In this document: piece by piece, positions 9,143 through 17,214 of the stretch | How positions within the stretch are numbered: the stretch's first letter is position 1 | Layout of the letters: each line of letters begins with the position of its first letter | Origin: an uncultured Clostridia bacterium | Lineage (GTDB): Bacteria > Bacillota > Clostridia > Lachnospirales > CAG-274 | NCBI GenBank assembly: GCA_944383305.1 | Contig: CALWOZ010000005.1 | Coordinates: 1-64,000, forward strand | Length of the DNA: 64,000 nucleotides | Reading direction: 5' to 3' | The notes under the pieces: generated by a model | The model's input: only the letters and a program-made list of their open reading frames with translations | The model's database searches: none | Told to the model about the DNA's origin: nothing | Position numbers and translations under genes: made by a program

Positions 9143-9405
9143 AATGCATCCTCCTCCATAAATATGATTTATCCTTTTCTGTATCAGTTAAATTATATCT
9201 TTTGTAATTTTTCTACTATGTGTTTGTACCTATTAATATATCAGACAAGGGAAAGAAAATTATAAATGCTTTCATCACATATTGCTTCATTTGGTCACTA
9301 AAGTGTCAAAAAGCATTGTTGTTTTGATTAGCTTAATAGGATAAATAGCCAGGATTTGTAGGATTTTTAATGCTTTACTATTTTTTCATAGTTACAATTT
9401 AAATA
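9143..9405. other. Intergenic stretch, upstream part of the island
   Basis: About 260 bases without a supported gene lie between the ceramidase-like gene and the next gene on the same strand. The first 200 share the less AT-rich composition of the island. It must hold the promoter of the ceramidase-like gene. I see no repeat, attachment site or insertion-sequence end. Confidence 0.4.
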
Positions 9406-9744
9406 CTATTTTTTATAATGTAAATATATTAATGTAAAAATAATAGTAGGTGTAAATAAAATAGCTATTAAAATTATTATATTAAAAACTTGCATAATAA
9501 TACCAGGCAAAAAGTCTACTGAATAACTAACTACTATAAAAGGATTATCATTACTATTAGGCAAAAAATTTAGTATAATTGTTATAATTATAGATATAAC
9601 AGGTAATAACGCAAATATAAAAGAGCCAATAGGTAAAATTAAACCTATTTTTTCATTTTTTACATTTTTACATATATATATTTGTAATATTGCAAATATA
9701 GTTAGAACACCAATAATTAAAATAAAAGATAATATTGAAAGCAT
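9406..9744 (-). CDS. Small hydrophobic membrane protein, unknown
   Basis: The product has 112 residues and three predicted transmembrane segments (about 3-23, 34-60 and 80-107), with a short charged loop NVKNEK between the first two. I recognise no family. The ribosome site TAGGAGTGA is good. The gene starts 26 bases after sdaAA on the same strand, so it probably belongs to the serine deaminase transcript. Whether it takes part in serine use is unknown. Confidence 0.6.
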   Translation of the reverse strand: MLSILSFILIIGVLTIFAILQIYICKNVKNEKIGLILPIGSFIFALLPVISIIITIILNFLPNSNDNPFIVVSYSVDFLPGIIMQVFNIIILIAILFTPTIIFTLIYLHYKK

Positions 9745-9770
9745 AAAATCACTCCTAAATTAAATAAAAA

Positions 9771-10640
9771 TTATTTTACAAGATAGCACTTGCTACAACC
9801 AGTAGGAGTTTTTGCACAGCCACCTAAGGCAGTTTCTCTAAGTTCAGATGGCATTGTCTTACCAACAGAATACATACAGTCAATCATTTCATCTAAAGGT
9901 ATAATATTTGATATACCAGCTAAAGCCATTTCAGCACATATTAAGGAGTTTGTAGTGCCTATACCATTTCTAGCTTGACAAGGAACTTCAACAAGACCAG
10001 CAACAGGGTCACAAACAAGTCCTAAAAGGTTTTGTAAAGCAGTAGAGGCAGCGTACATACATTGTTTAGGAGAGCCACCCATCATTTCAACAGCTGCAGA
10101 GGCTGCCATAGCAGAAGCAGAACCAACCTCAGCTTGACAACCAGCTTCAGCACCAGCAACGGAGGCATTTCTCATTAATAAATAACCAATAGCACTAGCA
10201 TTAAATAAACCATTTAATACACATTCATCAGAAAGGTTAAATTCTTCTTGTAATGCTAATAATAAACCAGGAACAACACCAGCAGCACCAGCAGTAGGAG
10301 CAGCTACAATAATCCCCATACCAGTATTTACCTCTAACACACCAAGAGCATAAGCTAGAGCTTTTGTTGTAAGACTACCAGATAAAGATTTACCCTCTTT
10401 TAATCTATCAATAAGCTTTTTTTCTTCTCCACCGATTAATCCACCCATAGTTTTAATAGGTTGTTCCAAGGGGGCTTTAACAGCAGATTTCATTATATTT
10501 AAAGATTTAGTCATTTTTTTAATAATATCTTCTCTTGAATCACTTGTGTTGGCTAATTCACGTCTAATCATTACCTCTGATATAGGAAGATTGTTTTTTT
10601 CACATAGTTCTAAAAGTTCATTGGCATAATTAAAATTCAC
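9771..10640 (-). CDS. sdaAA: L-serine dehydratase, iron-sulfur, alpha subunit
   Basis: The protein (289 residues) is the catalytic half of the two-subunit, oxygen-sensitive [4Fe-4S] L-serine deaminase, which turns serine into pyruvate and ammonia. Family motifs include the glycine-rich GIIVAAPTAGAAGVVPG, VGSASAMAA and CDPVAGLVEVPC. Cysteines likely to hold the cluster are in CDPVAG, VPCQARN and the C-terminal GGCAKTPTGC. It lies 12 bases downstream of sdaAB and is co-oriented with it, the standard gene order in Firmicutes. Confidence 0.96.
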   Translation of the reverse strand: MNFNYANELLELCEKNNLPISEVMIRRELANTSDSREDIIKKMTKSLNIMKSAVKAPLEQPIKTMGGLIGGEEKKLIDRLKEGKSLSGSLTTKALAYALGVLEVNTGMGIIVAAPTAGAAGVVPGLLLALQEEFNLSDECVLNGLFNASAIGYLLMRNASVAGAEAGCQAEVGSASAMAASAAVEMMGGSPKQCMYAASTALQNLLGLVCDPVAGLVEVPCQARNGIGTTNSLICAEMALAGISNIIPLDEMIDCMYSVGKTMPSELRETALGGCAKTPTGCSKCYLVK

Positions 10641-10652
10641 AGTAGTACCTCC

Positions 10653-11318
10653 TTATATTTGAACTAACATTACATTTAGAATATTTTTATTTTGTTTTAA
10701 AGAATTTATTATGCTATCATTTATTTTATCATCACATTCTATAATAGAATGTGCCTTTTCTCCTTTTGCGTCACGATATACTTTCATAAATGCTATATTC
10801 ATATTATTATCTTGTAGGCAGTTAGCCACAAATGCTAATACACCTTTTTCATCTAAATGGTCAATAATTAGCGTAGGATATTCTCCAAAAAATTCTACTG
10901 TTATATTGTCAATAGCAACTATTTTAATCTTACCTCCACCAATAGATACACCTCTAACAACCATTTTCTCTCCTGTTTTACTTTCCATACAAACATCTAC
11001 AACATTTGGGTGGTCTAAATCTATGTTACTTTCTTCAAAAGAGTAAGTTATACCAAGTTGTTTCGCTATATTAAAAGAATCTTTTATCCTTAAATCATCA
11101 GATGCAAAACCAAGACTACCACCTAATAAAGCTTTGTCTGTTCCGTGACCTTTATATGTTTTAGCAAAAGAACCGTATAATATAAATTTTACGTTACTTA
11201 TTTCCTTACCAAACATTTTTCTTGCTATAGAAGATATAGAGACTGCGCCAGCTGTATGAGAACTAGACGGACCTACCATATTGGGACCTACTACATCAAA
11301 GATACTAATGAAACTCAT
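10653..11318 (-). CDS. sdaAB: L-serine dehydratase, iron-sulfur, beta subunit
   Basis: This 221-residue subunit partners SdaAA. The family signature VGPSSSHTAGA lies near the N-terminus, and an ACT-type regulatory segment (about 145-220) with DHLDEKGVLAFVANCLQ follows. The SSHTAG motif forms part of the serine-binding site at the subunit interface. It is the first gene of the minus-strand unit sdaAB-sdaAA-small membrane gene, with an AAGGAGG-type ribosome site. Repeat copy D separates it from the symporter gene. Confidence 0.96.
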   Translation of the reverse strand: MSFISIFDVVGPNMVGPSSSHTAGAVSISSIARKMFGKEISNVKFILYGSFAKTYKGHGTDKALLGGSLGFASDDLRIKDSFNIAKQLGITYSFEESNIDLDHPNVVDVCMESKTGEKMVVRGVSIGGGKIKIVAIDNITVEFFGEYPTLIIDHLDEKGVLAFVANCLQDNNMNIAFMKVYRDAKGEKAHSIIECDDKINDSIINSLKQNKNILNVMLVQI

Positions 11319-11349
11319 TTTATTTCCTCCTTAAATTAAGTTTTTTATA

Positions 11350-11463
11350 ATTAGGTTATGACTTTATTTTTCAAGATAAAAATTATAAACTTACTTTTGT
11401 TTTAATTTTATGGAAGAAAAATAATAGGAATAACCGTTTTTAGTACAAAGTACTAAAAAATTA
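11350..11463 (+). repeat. Dispersed intergenic repeat, copy D
   Basis: The start block GGTTATGACTTTATTTTTCA is followed by AAAATTATAAACTTACTTTT, then the AAATAATAGGAATA block, and finally a perfect hairpin, TTTTTAGTAC-AAA-GTACTAAAAA (11437-11459). The stem differs from the GATAC stem of other copies on both arms together. The copy fills the gap between sdaAB and the symporter gene, and its hairpin touches the symporter stop codon. Confidence 0.85.
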
Positions 11464-12672
11464 TTTTATATATTTTTTATAAAAATTATCAACAATGATA
11501 GCAATTGCATTATCTCCAGATACATTACAAGCGGTGCCAAAGCTATCTTGAGTAATATATAAAGTTATTAAAAGTCCGGCTAAGGCTCCATCAGGGTCTA
11601 TACCTACCATTGATAGAAATGGAACAGCGGACATAATAGCTCCACCAGGTGCACCAGGTGCTGCAATCATTACAACTGCTAGTGTTAGTATAAACGGAAT
11701 TATTATTCCAAAATTTATATCTAGATTATTCATTAATAAAACACTTGTCACACAAGAAGTTATAGTTATCATACTACCAGCTAAATGAATGTTTGCACAT
11801 AGAGGGATAACAAATTCTCTTATTTGAGGAGAGGTATTATTTTTTTTAGCACAATCTAAGTTTATAGGGATTGTAGCAGCCGAAGATTGTGTTCCTATTG
11901 CTGTTAAATATGCAGGTATTTGATTTTTTAAAAGTTTTAAAGGATTTTTTTTACCAATAAAACCAGCAAATATAAATATTGCTATAATATATAGAATATG
12001 AAGTATAATAACTGTTATAAAGACTTTCCATAATACAGAAAGTATAGAAAAAGCTTGACCACTATATGTTAAATTTGCAAATGTTGATAATATATAAAAA
12101 GGTATAAAAGGAATTATTGCTTTATTTAAAACTTTTGTTATAATTATAGAAAATTCTGTAAAAAAGTCATAAGTAATATATCCTATTTCTTTACCTTTCA
12201 TTGTACTAATTGATAAACCTAATAAAAACGCTAATACAACAGCAGAGGTAACATCAAATAGTGGATTTAACTCAATAGAGAACAAAGGTTGTATAAAAGC
12301 AGTTTCATCAGTTAAATTTGTAAATACATTATTAGCCATAAAGTATGGAAAAAGATTAATAGCTACTATATATGCTATTGTACCAGCTATTAATGTTGAC
12401 ATATAAGAAACAAAAGTTGTAAATCCAAGTAATTTACCAGCGCCTTGACTTAAATCGGAAATACCTTTTGTTATATATGCTAATATCATAAGAGGTATTA
12501 TAAATTTTAAAAATAAGCTAAAAAAATTAGCTAATGTAACAACTATTTTCATTATAATTTCAAAACTTTCAAATCCTTTAATAGATAATATTAAAGTAGA
12601 ATATCCTAGTAAAATGCCTAGCACAATACCAGCAATAAGTTTTGGAATAAGTCCTATTTTCTTTTTTTGCAT
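11461..12672 (-). CDS. Dicarboxylate/amino acid:cation symporter, possibly SstT-like
   Basis: This 403-residue membrane protein of the DAACS family imports an anionic or neutral amino acid with sodium or protons. It has about eight helices plus the re-entrant loop motif QSSAATIP and the conserved stretch GAPGGAIMSAVPF near the C-terminus. The neighbouring serine deaminase genes on the same strand suggest serine/threonine as substrate (SstT role), but glutamate or a dicarboxylate cannot be ruled out. The ribosome site is AAAGGAAC before the ATG. Confidence 0.88.
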   Translation of the reverse strand: MQKKKIGLIPKLIAGIVLGILLGYSTLILSIKGFESFEIIMKIVVTLANFFSLFLKFIIPLMILAYITKGISDLSQGAGKLLGFTTFVSYMSTLIAGTIAYIVAINLFPYFMANNVFTNLTDETAFIQPLFSIELNPLFDVTSAVVLAFLLGLSISTMKGKEIGYITYDFFTEFSIIITKVLNKAIIPFIPFYILSTFANLTYSGQAFSILSVLWKVFITVIILHILYIIAIFIFAGFIGKKNPLKLLKNQIPAYLTAIGTQSSAATIPINLDCAKKNNTSPQIREFVIPLCANIHLAGSMITITSCVTSVLLMNNLDINFGIIIPFILTLAVVMIAAPGAPGGAIMSAVPFLSMVGIDPDGALAGLLITLYITQDSFGTACNVSGDNAIAIIVDNFYKKYIK

Positions 12673-12927
12673 AATATTTGTTCCTTTTCATTTTAGATTT
12701 ATAAAGATTATATATTAAATAGTAAAAAAGTACAAGTATTTTATTAAAAATTATATAAAATTAATAAATATAAAAATATAAACTAAAAATATATAATAAA
12801 ATATATAGAAAAAATTATTAAAGTATGGTAAAATATTAAAATATAAAATTATATTTAAAAATATTATATAATTAAAGATAACAACAAATAATAAAACAAT
12901 CTATAAACTACACTTTGGAGGATTAAA

Positions 12928-13425
12928 ATGAAGAAAATACCACTTTTTATATTATCTATTATACTTATATTTATAGACCAAATAGTTAAGTTTATATGTT
13001 TACAAAAACTAAAGCCAATAGGTTCTATTAAAGTCATAGAAAACTTTTTTTATCTTACTTATGTAGAAAACAAAGGAGCAGCCTTTGGTATGCTCCAAGG
13101 TGCTAGGTGGATATTTATAGGTATAGCTTTTATTGCAGTTATTTTTTGTATATATTATTATAATAAGTTACCTAAAAATAAGTTTTTAAATATTAGTAAA
13201 ATTTCATTAATATTTATTATAGCTGGTGCAATAGGTAATATGATAGATAGATTATTTAGAGGTTATGTTGTAGATATGTTTCATTTTATATTTTGGGGAA
13301 GAGAATTTGCCGTATTTAATGTGGCAGATATACTAGTGTGTGTAGGTACGTTTTTTATTGCAATAGCTATTATCTTTTCAGAAGATTCTAAAAAAGAAAA
13401 AATAGATAAAGAAAAGGGAGAATAG
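12928..13425 (+). CDS. lspA: Lipoprotein signal peptidase (signal peptidase II)
   Basis: This membrane aspartyl protease cuts the signal peptide from diacylglyceryl-modified prolipoproteins. The 165 residues carry four transmembrane segments. The catalytic dyad lies in GYVVDMF (Asp116) and FNVADI (Asp134), and the conserved ENKGAAFG and GNMIDRL motifs are present. It begins the lspA-rluD-pyrB-pyrC run known from Bacillus. The ribosome site is TTGGAGG. One substrate in this window is the GH85 lipoprotein. Confidence 0.96.
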   Translation: MKKIPLFILSIILIFIDQIVKFICLQKLKPIGSIKVIENFFYLTYVENKGAAFGMLQGARWIFIGIAFIAVIFCIYYYNKLPKNKFLNISKISLIFIIAGAIGNMIDRLFRGYVVDMFHFIFWGREFAVFNVADILVCVGTFFIAIAIIFSEDSKKEKIDKEKGE

Positions 13426-13427
13426 TT

Positions 13428-14339
13428 TTGAAACAACTAGAATTTACAATATTAAAAGAAGATGAAGATAAAAGAATAGATAATTTTTTAAATGAAAATT
13501 TAGAAGATATATCAAGAAGTAGAATACAAAAACTTATAGAAGAAAATCAAGTATTAGTAAATAACAAAAATATTAATAAAAATTATAAGTTAAAAATAAA
13601 TGATTATATTGTTGTAAATATAGAAGAACCAAAAGAAATAGATATTCTTCCAGAAAATATACCTCTTGATATAGTTTATGAAGATGATGATGTTATACTT
13701 ATAAACAAACCTCAAAATATGGTTGTTCACCCTGCTAATGGACACTATACAAACACATTAGTAAACGCTTTAATGTTTCATTGTAAAGATAATTTATCTG
13801 GAATAAATGGAGCTTTGCGTCCAGGGATAGTACATCGTATAGACAAGGATACATCAGGGATACTTGTTGTTGCTAAAAATGATAAAGCTCATAAAAGTTT
13901 ATCAAATCAGCTAGAAAATCATTCTATGACTAGAGTATATTATGCTATTGTATATAATAATTTAAAAAATGACATAGGAACTATAGATAAACCAATAGGG
14001 AGACACCCGATAGATAGAAAGAAAATGGCAGTTATAGAAAAAAACGGTAAAAGAGCAGTGACACATTATGAAGTGTTAAAGAGATTTAAAAAGTATACAT
14101 TCATTAGACTAAAATTAGAAACAGGTAGAACTCATCAAATAAGAGTGCATATGGCATATATAGGCAACCCTCTTTTAGGAGATACTACTTATGGAGGACA
14201 AAAACAACCATTCAAACTTGTAGGGCAAGTATTACACGCTAAGGTTTTAGGATTTATACACCCAACTACAAATGAATATATGGAATTTGAAACAGAGTTA
14301 CCACAATATTTTAATGAACTTTTAAACAAACTACAATAA
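13428..14339 (+). CDS. Pseudouridine synthase, RluA/RluD family
   Basis: This 303-residue enzyme isomerises uridine to pseudouridine, most likely in 23S rRNA. An S4 RNA-binding domain (about 14-75) precedes the catalytic domain, whose aspartate lies in HRIDKDTSG (Asp139). The arginine-rich GRTHQIRVH motif follows. It starts with TTG three bases after lspA, with GGGAG seven bases upstream. The position after lspA matches B. subtilis ylyB. The exact target uridines cannot be read from sequence. Confidence 0.93.
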   Translation: MKQLEFTILKEDEDKRIDNFLNENLEDISRSRIQKLIEENQVLVNNKNINKNYKLKINDYIVVNIEEPKEIDILPENIPLDIVYEDDDVILINKPQNMVVHPANGHYTNTLVNALMFHCKDNLSGINGALRPGIVHRIDKDTSGILVVAKNDKAHKSLSNQLENHSMTRVYYAIVYNNLKNDIGTIDKPIGRHPIDRKKMAVIEKNGKRAVTHYEVLKRFKKYTFIRLKLETGRTHQIRVHMAYIGNPLLGDTTYGGQKQPFKLVGQVLHAKVLGFIHPTTNEYMEFETELPQYFNELLNKLQ

Positions 14340-14357
14340 ATGTAAAGGAGAAACTCT

Positions 14358-15281
14358 ATGATTTTTCAAAGAAAAGATTTTATAAGTCTTATGGATATAA
14401 GTGCTGAAGAAATATTACATATATTAGAAACAGCAGAAACTATGAAACACGTTATAGGTAAAAAAAATAAAAAATCACCTTATTTAGAGGGAAAATCAGT
14501 AATAGTTTTATTTTATGAAAAAAGTGTAAGAGCAAAACTTTCATATGAATTAGCTGCTCAATATTTAAGCGCTAATATAGTAGACATAGTAGTGTCTGAA
14601 ACTAATAATAGATATGAAAATTTACACGAGATGGGAAGAACAATAGACCAAATGGGAGCAGACTTTATAATATGTAGGCACCCTATGAGTGGAAGTGCTA
14701 AATTTATAGCTGAAAATGTTACTGCTAGTGTTATAAACGCAGGAGATGGCATTAATGAAAATCCTAGTCAAGCTCTTTTAGACTTAATGACTATAAAAAA
14801 TACTAAAGGTGGATTTAAAGGATTAAAAGTAGCTATTATAGGCGATGTTGAAAGTTCCAGAGTTACTAGAAGTAACATATGGGGACTTTTAAAATTAGGA
14901 GCAGACGTATGTGTGTCAGGACCTCCTACTATGATACCACCAGAGTTAGAAAAATTTGGCGTTAGAGTATATTATAATCCAAAAGAAGCTGTAAAAGACG
15001 CTGATGTTATAATGACACTTAGACTACAAGATGAAGTGTCTTATGGAAGTAAGTTAGCCTCTTTTAATGAATATAAAAACTTTTTTAAACTAGACGAAAC
15101 ACTTTTATCTTATGCAAGCAAAGACGCAATAGTAATGCACCCTGGAATGCCTCACAAAAGTATAGAAATATCTACATCTATATTAGAAACAACTCGTGTA
15201 CTAATGGACGACCAAATAACTAACGGCGTAGCTGTACGTATGGCTTTATTTTACTTATTATCTTTAGGAATGGGGGTATAA
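14358..15281 (+). CDS. pyrB: Aspartate carbamoyltransferase homologue with altered active site
   Basis: The 307-residue protein aligns end to end with PyrB, which makes carbamoyl-aspartate for pyrimidines. Family landmarks kept are RHP (Arg107), NAGDG, Q138ALLD, SRVTRSN (Arg168) and LRLQ (Arg222). Several catalytic positions differ. The carbamoyl-phosphate loop STRTR reads SVRAK (56-60), the lysine of the KGE loop is Arg85, the histidine of HPTQ is Asn135, and the proline of the HPAP loop is Met264. The gene is intact, with ribosome site AAAGGAG, in the ancestral pyr position after rluD. It may have lost or changed activity; an active enzyme would then be encoded elsewhere. The symbol marks homology only. 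Confidence 0.82.
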   Translation: MIFQRKDFISLMDISAEEILHILETAETMKHVIGKKNKKSPYLEGKSVIVLFYEKSVRAKLSYELAAQYLSANIVDIVVSETNNRYENLHEMGRTIDQMGADFIICRHPMSGSAKFIAENVTASVINAGDGINENPSQALLDLMTIKNTKGGFKGLKVAIIGDVESSRVTRSNIWGLLKLGADVCVSGPPTMIPPELEKFGVRVYYNPKEAVKDADVIMTLRLQDEVSYGSKLASFNEYKNFFKLDETLLSYASKDAIVMHPGMPHKSIEISTSILETTRVLMDDQITNGVAVRMALFYLLSLGMGV

Positions 15282-15286
15282 TTTAG

Positions 15287-16567
15287 ATGGATTTATTAAT
15301 AAAAAATGCCAAAATTGTGTCTAATGGTATAATGGAAAAAGAGTGTAAAGATATTTATATAGAAAATGGTGTTATAAAAAATATAGATAAAAACATAAAC
15401 GTAGAAAATATTAAAATATTAGATGCTAAAAATAACCTTGTGTTACCAGGATTTATAGATATTGAATGTAGAATATTTGAAAACGGATATGAAAGTAAAG
15501 AAAATGTAATAAAACTTTCACAAGCTGGTAGCAAGGGTGGATTTACTACTATAACTACGTCATCTTCAGCAAAGCCAATAGTAGATAATAAGACTGTTGT
15601 AGAATATATACACTCTAAATGTAAAGGGATAAATAATATAAATTTATATCCTATTGGAAATATGACTAAAGGTGGAGAAGGTAAAGAAATAGCAGAAATA
15701 GGTGAAATGATTTTAACAGGTGTTGTAGCCATATCCGATGGAGGAGTTCCCATAGAAGATACAAGTCTTTTAAGAGATATATTTTTATATTCTAAAATGT
15801 TTGATGTAACTCTTATGACTACTTTAATAGAACATAATTTATCTAAAAATGGAACTGTAAATTATGGATATATGGCAACAAAGTTAGGACTTATTGGCAT
15901 ACCTAGAGAAGCAGAAGAAATAGAAACATCTAAAAACATTATTTTGGCTAAATATACAGGAGCAAAGGTACATATATCTTATGTCACCACAAAAGGTGCA
16001 GTAGAACTTATTAGAAGTGCTAAAAAAGAAGGAGTAAATATAACTTGTAGCACAGCTCCACATTATTTTACTCTTACAGACAGTGCAATTGATAATTATA
16101 ACACTTTAGCAAAAGTTATGCCTCCTCTTAGAGAAGAAGAAGACATAATAGCTATAAAAGAGGGGCTTAAAGACGGAACAATAGATATAATAGCATCAGG
16201 ACATTCACCTTCTCTTTATGAAAAAAAGGTTATGGAGTTTGAAAGAGCGGACTTTGGTATATCTGGATTAGATGTTGCTTTTAACATTACTAATACAAAG
16301 CTTATAAAAGAAGGTGACTTTTCAATAGAAGACATAACATTATTTATGAGTAAAAATCCAGCAAAAATTTTAGGATTAAATAATAAAGGTGAAATAAAAC
16401 AAGGATATGATGCAGATATAATTATTATAGATAAAGATACAAAAAAGACTATTAAATCTAGTGAATTTGTATCCAGAGCTAAATATTCACCTTATGAAAA
16501 TATGACAGTTTTTGGCGATATATTAACAACAATAGTTGGTGGAAATATTTTATATAATAAAGAATAA
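15287..16567 (+). CDS. pyrC: Dihydroorotase-like protein lacking the metal ligands
   Basis: This 426-residue protein matches class I dihydroorotase throughout: LPGFID, NMTKGGEG, LGLIGIPREAE, MPPLREEED, KEGLKDGTIDIIA and the C-terminal MSKNPAKILGL. The binuclear metal site is gone, however. The HxH after the first strand reads ECR (60-62), the SDDG segment reads SDGG, the HCED motif reads IEHN (181-184), HISHVST reads HISYVTT (Tyr232), and ATDHAPH reads ASGHSPS (303-309). It cannot work as a normal metal-dependent dihydroorotase. Inactive homologues serve as scaffolds for PyrB in Pseudomonas. The gene starts six bases after the pyrB-like stop. Confidence 0.85.
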   Translation: MDLLIKNAKIVSNGIMEKECKDIYIENGVIKNIDKNINVENIKILDAKNNLVLPGFIDIECRIFENGYESKENVIKLSQAGSKGGFTTITTSSSAKPIVDNKTVVEYIHSKCKGINNINLYPIGNMTKGGEGKEIAEIGEMILTGVVAISDGGVPIEDTSLLRDIFLYSKMFDVTLMTTLIEHNLSKNGTVNYGYMATKLGLIGIPREAEEIETSKNIILAKYTGAKVHISYVTTKGAVELIRSAKKEGVNITCSTAPHYFTLTDSAIDNYNTLAKVMPPLREEEDIIAIKEGLKDGTIDIIASGHSPSLYEKKVMEFERADFGISGLDVAFNITNTKLIKEGDFSIEDITLFMSKNPAKILGLNNKGEIKQGYDADIIIIDKDTKKTIKSSEFVSRAKYSPYENMTVFGDILTTIVGGNILYNKE

Positions 16568-16593
16568 AATTGTATTAATTTAAAAAATAACTG

Positions 16594-16622
16594 TTGCAAT
16601 AGTTGTTTTTTAATGGTATAAT
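16594..16622 (+). promoter_or_regulatory. Promoter of the rimP-nusA-infB operon
   Basis: TTGCAA (16594-16599) and TATAAT (16617-16622) are 17 bases apart. Transcription would begin near 16630 and give a leader of about 90 bases before rimP. Confidence 0.8.
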
Positions 16623-16651
16623 AAACATAGCGATAATATTACTCAGATTTA

Positions 16652-16680
16652 GAGAGTGGGGACTTCCCACTCTCCTTTTG
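16652..16680 (+). promoter_or_regulatory. Hairpin in the rimP leader, possible attenuator
   Basis: A nine-base perfect stem, GAGAGTGGG/CCCACTCTC, has a five-base loop (16652-16674) and is followed by CTTTTG. It lies between the promoter and rimP, about 45 bases before the start codon. The short U run would allow partial termination, which suits control of a translation/transcription-factor operon. The regulator is unknown. Confidence 0.6.
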
Positions 16681-16718
16681 TATGATAATTAATTTTAATA
16701 CAGAAAGGAGTTTATTCT

Positions 16719-17180
16719 ATGCAAACAAAAGATATTATTAAAAAAGTAGAAGATTATGTTTTACCTATTATCCAAAAAAATAGCTATGAACTTGTAGAAA
16801 TTGAATTTGTAAAAGAAGGTTCAAACTATTATTTAAGGCTATATGTTGATAAAGAAGGTGGCTTTTCTATAAATGACTGTGAAATAGTAAGTAGATATTT
16901 AGAACAAAAATTAGAATCAGATGATTTTATAGATAAAGCATATATATTAGAGGTAAGTTCGCCTGGTATAGATAGAGTTCTTAAAAAAGATAGTGAATAT
17001 GAAAAATATAAAGGGCGTATTGTAGATATTAAACTTTATAAACCTGTTGATAAAGTAAAAGAGTTTCAAGGAGAACTTGTAGGACTTGTTGATGGGAATA
17101 TAGTAATAAAAGAAGATAATAAAGAAATTGTATTTGATAGAAAAGACGTAGCTACTTGTCGTTTAGCAGTTATTTTCTAA
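16719..17180 (+). CDS. rimP: Ribosome maturation factor RimP
   Basis: RimP binds the 30S subunit during assembly. The 153 residues contain the N-terminal alpha/beta domain, with the family motif DCEIVSRYLE near residue 60 and VSSPGIDRVL near residue 85, followed by the C-terminal SH3-like barrel. The ribosome site is AAAGGAG. It is the first gene of the conserved rimP-nusA-rnpM-ylxQ-infB-rbfA operon. Confidence 0.96.
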   Translation: MQTKDIIKKVEDYVLPIIQKNSYELVEIEFVKEGSNYYLRLYVDKEGGFSINDCEIVSRYLEQKLESDDFIDKAYILEVSSPGIDRVLKKDSEYEKYKGRIVDIKLYKPVDKVKEFQGELVGLVDGNIVIKEDNKEIVFDRKDVATCRLAVIF

Positions 17181-17214
17181 TGGTATAAATATAATTATTA
17201 AGGAGGATAATATA

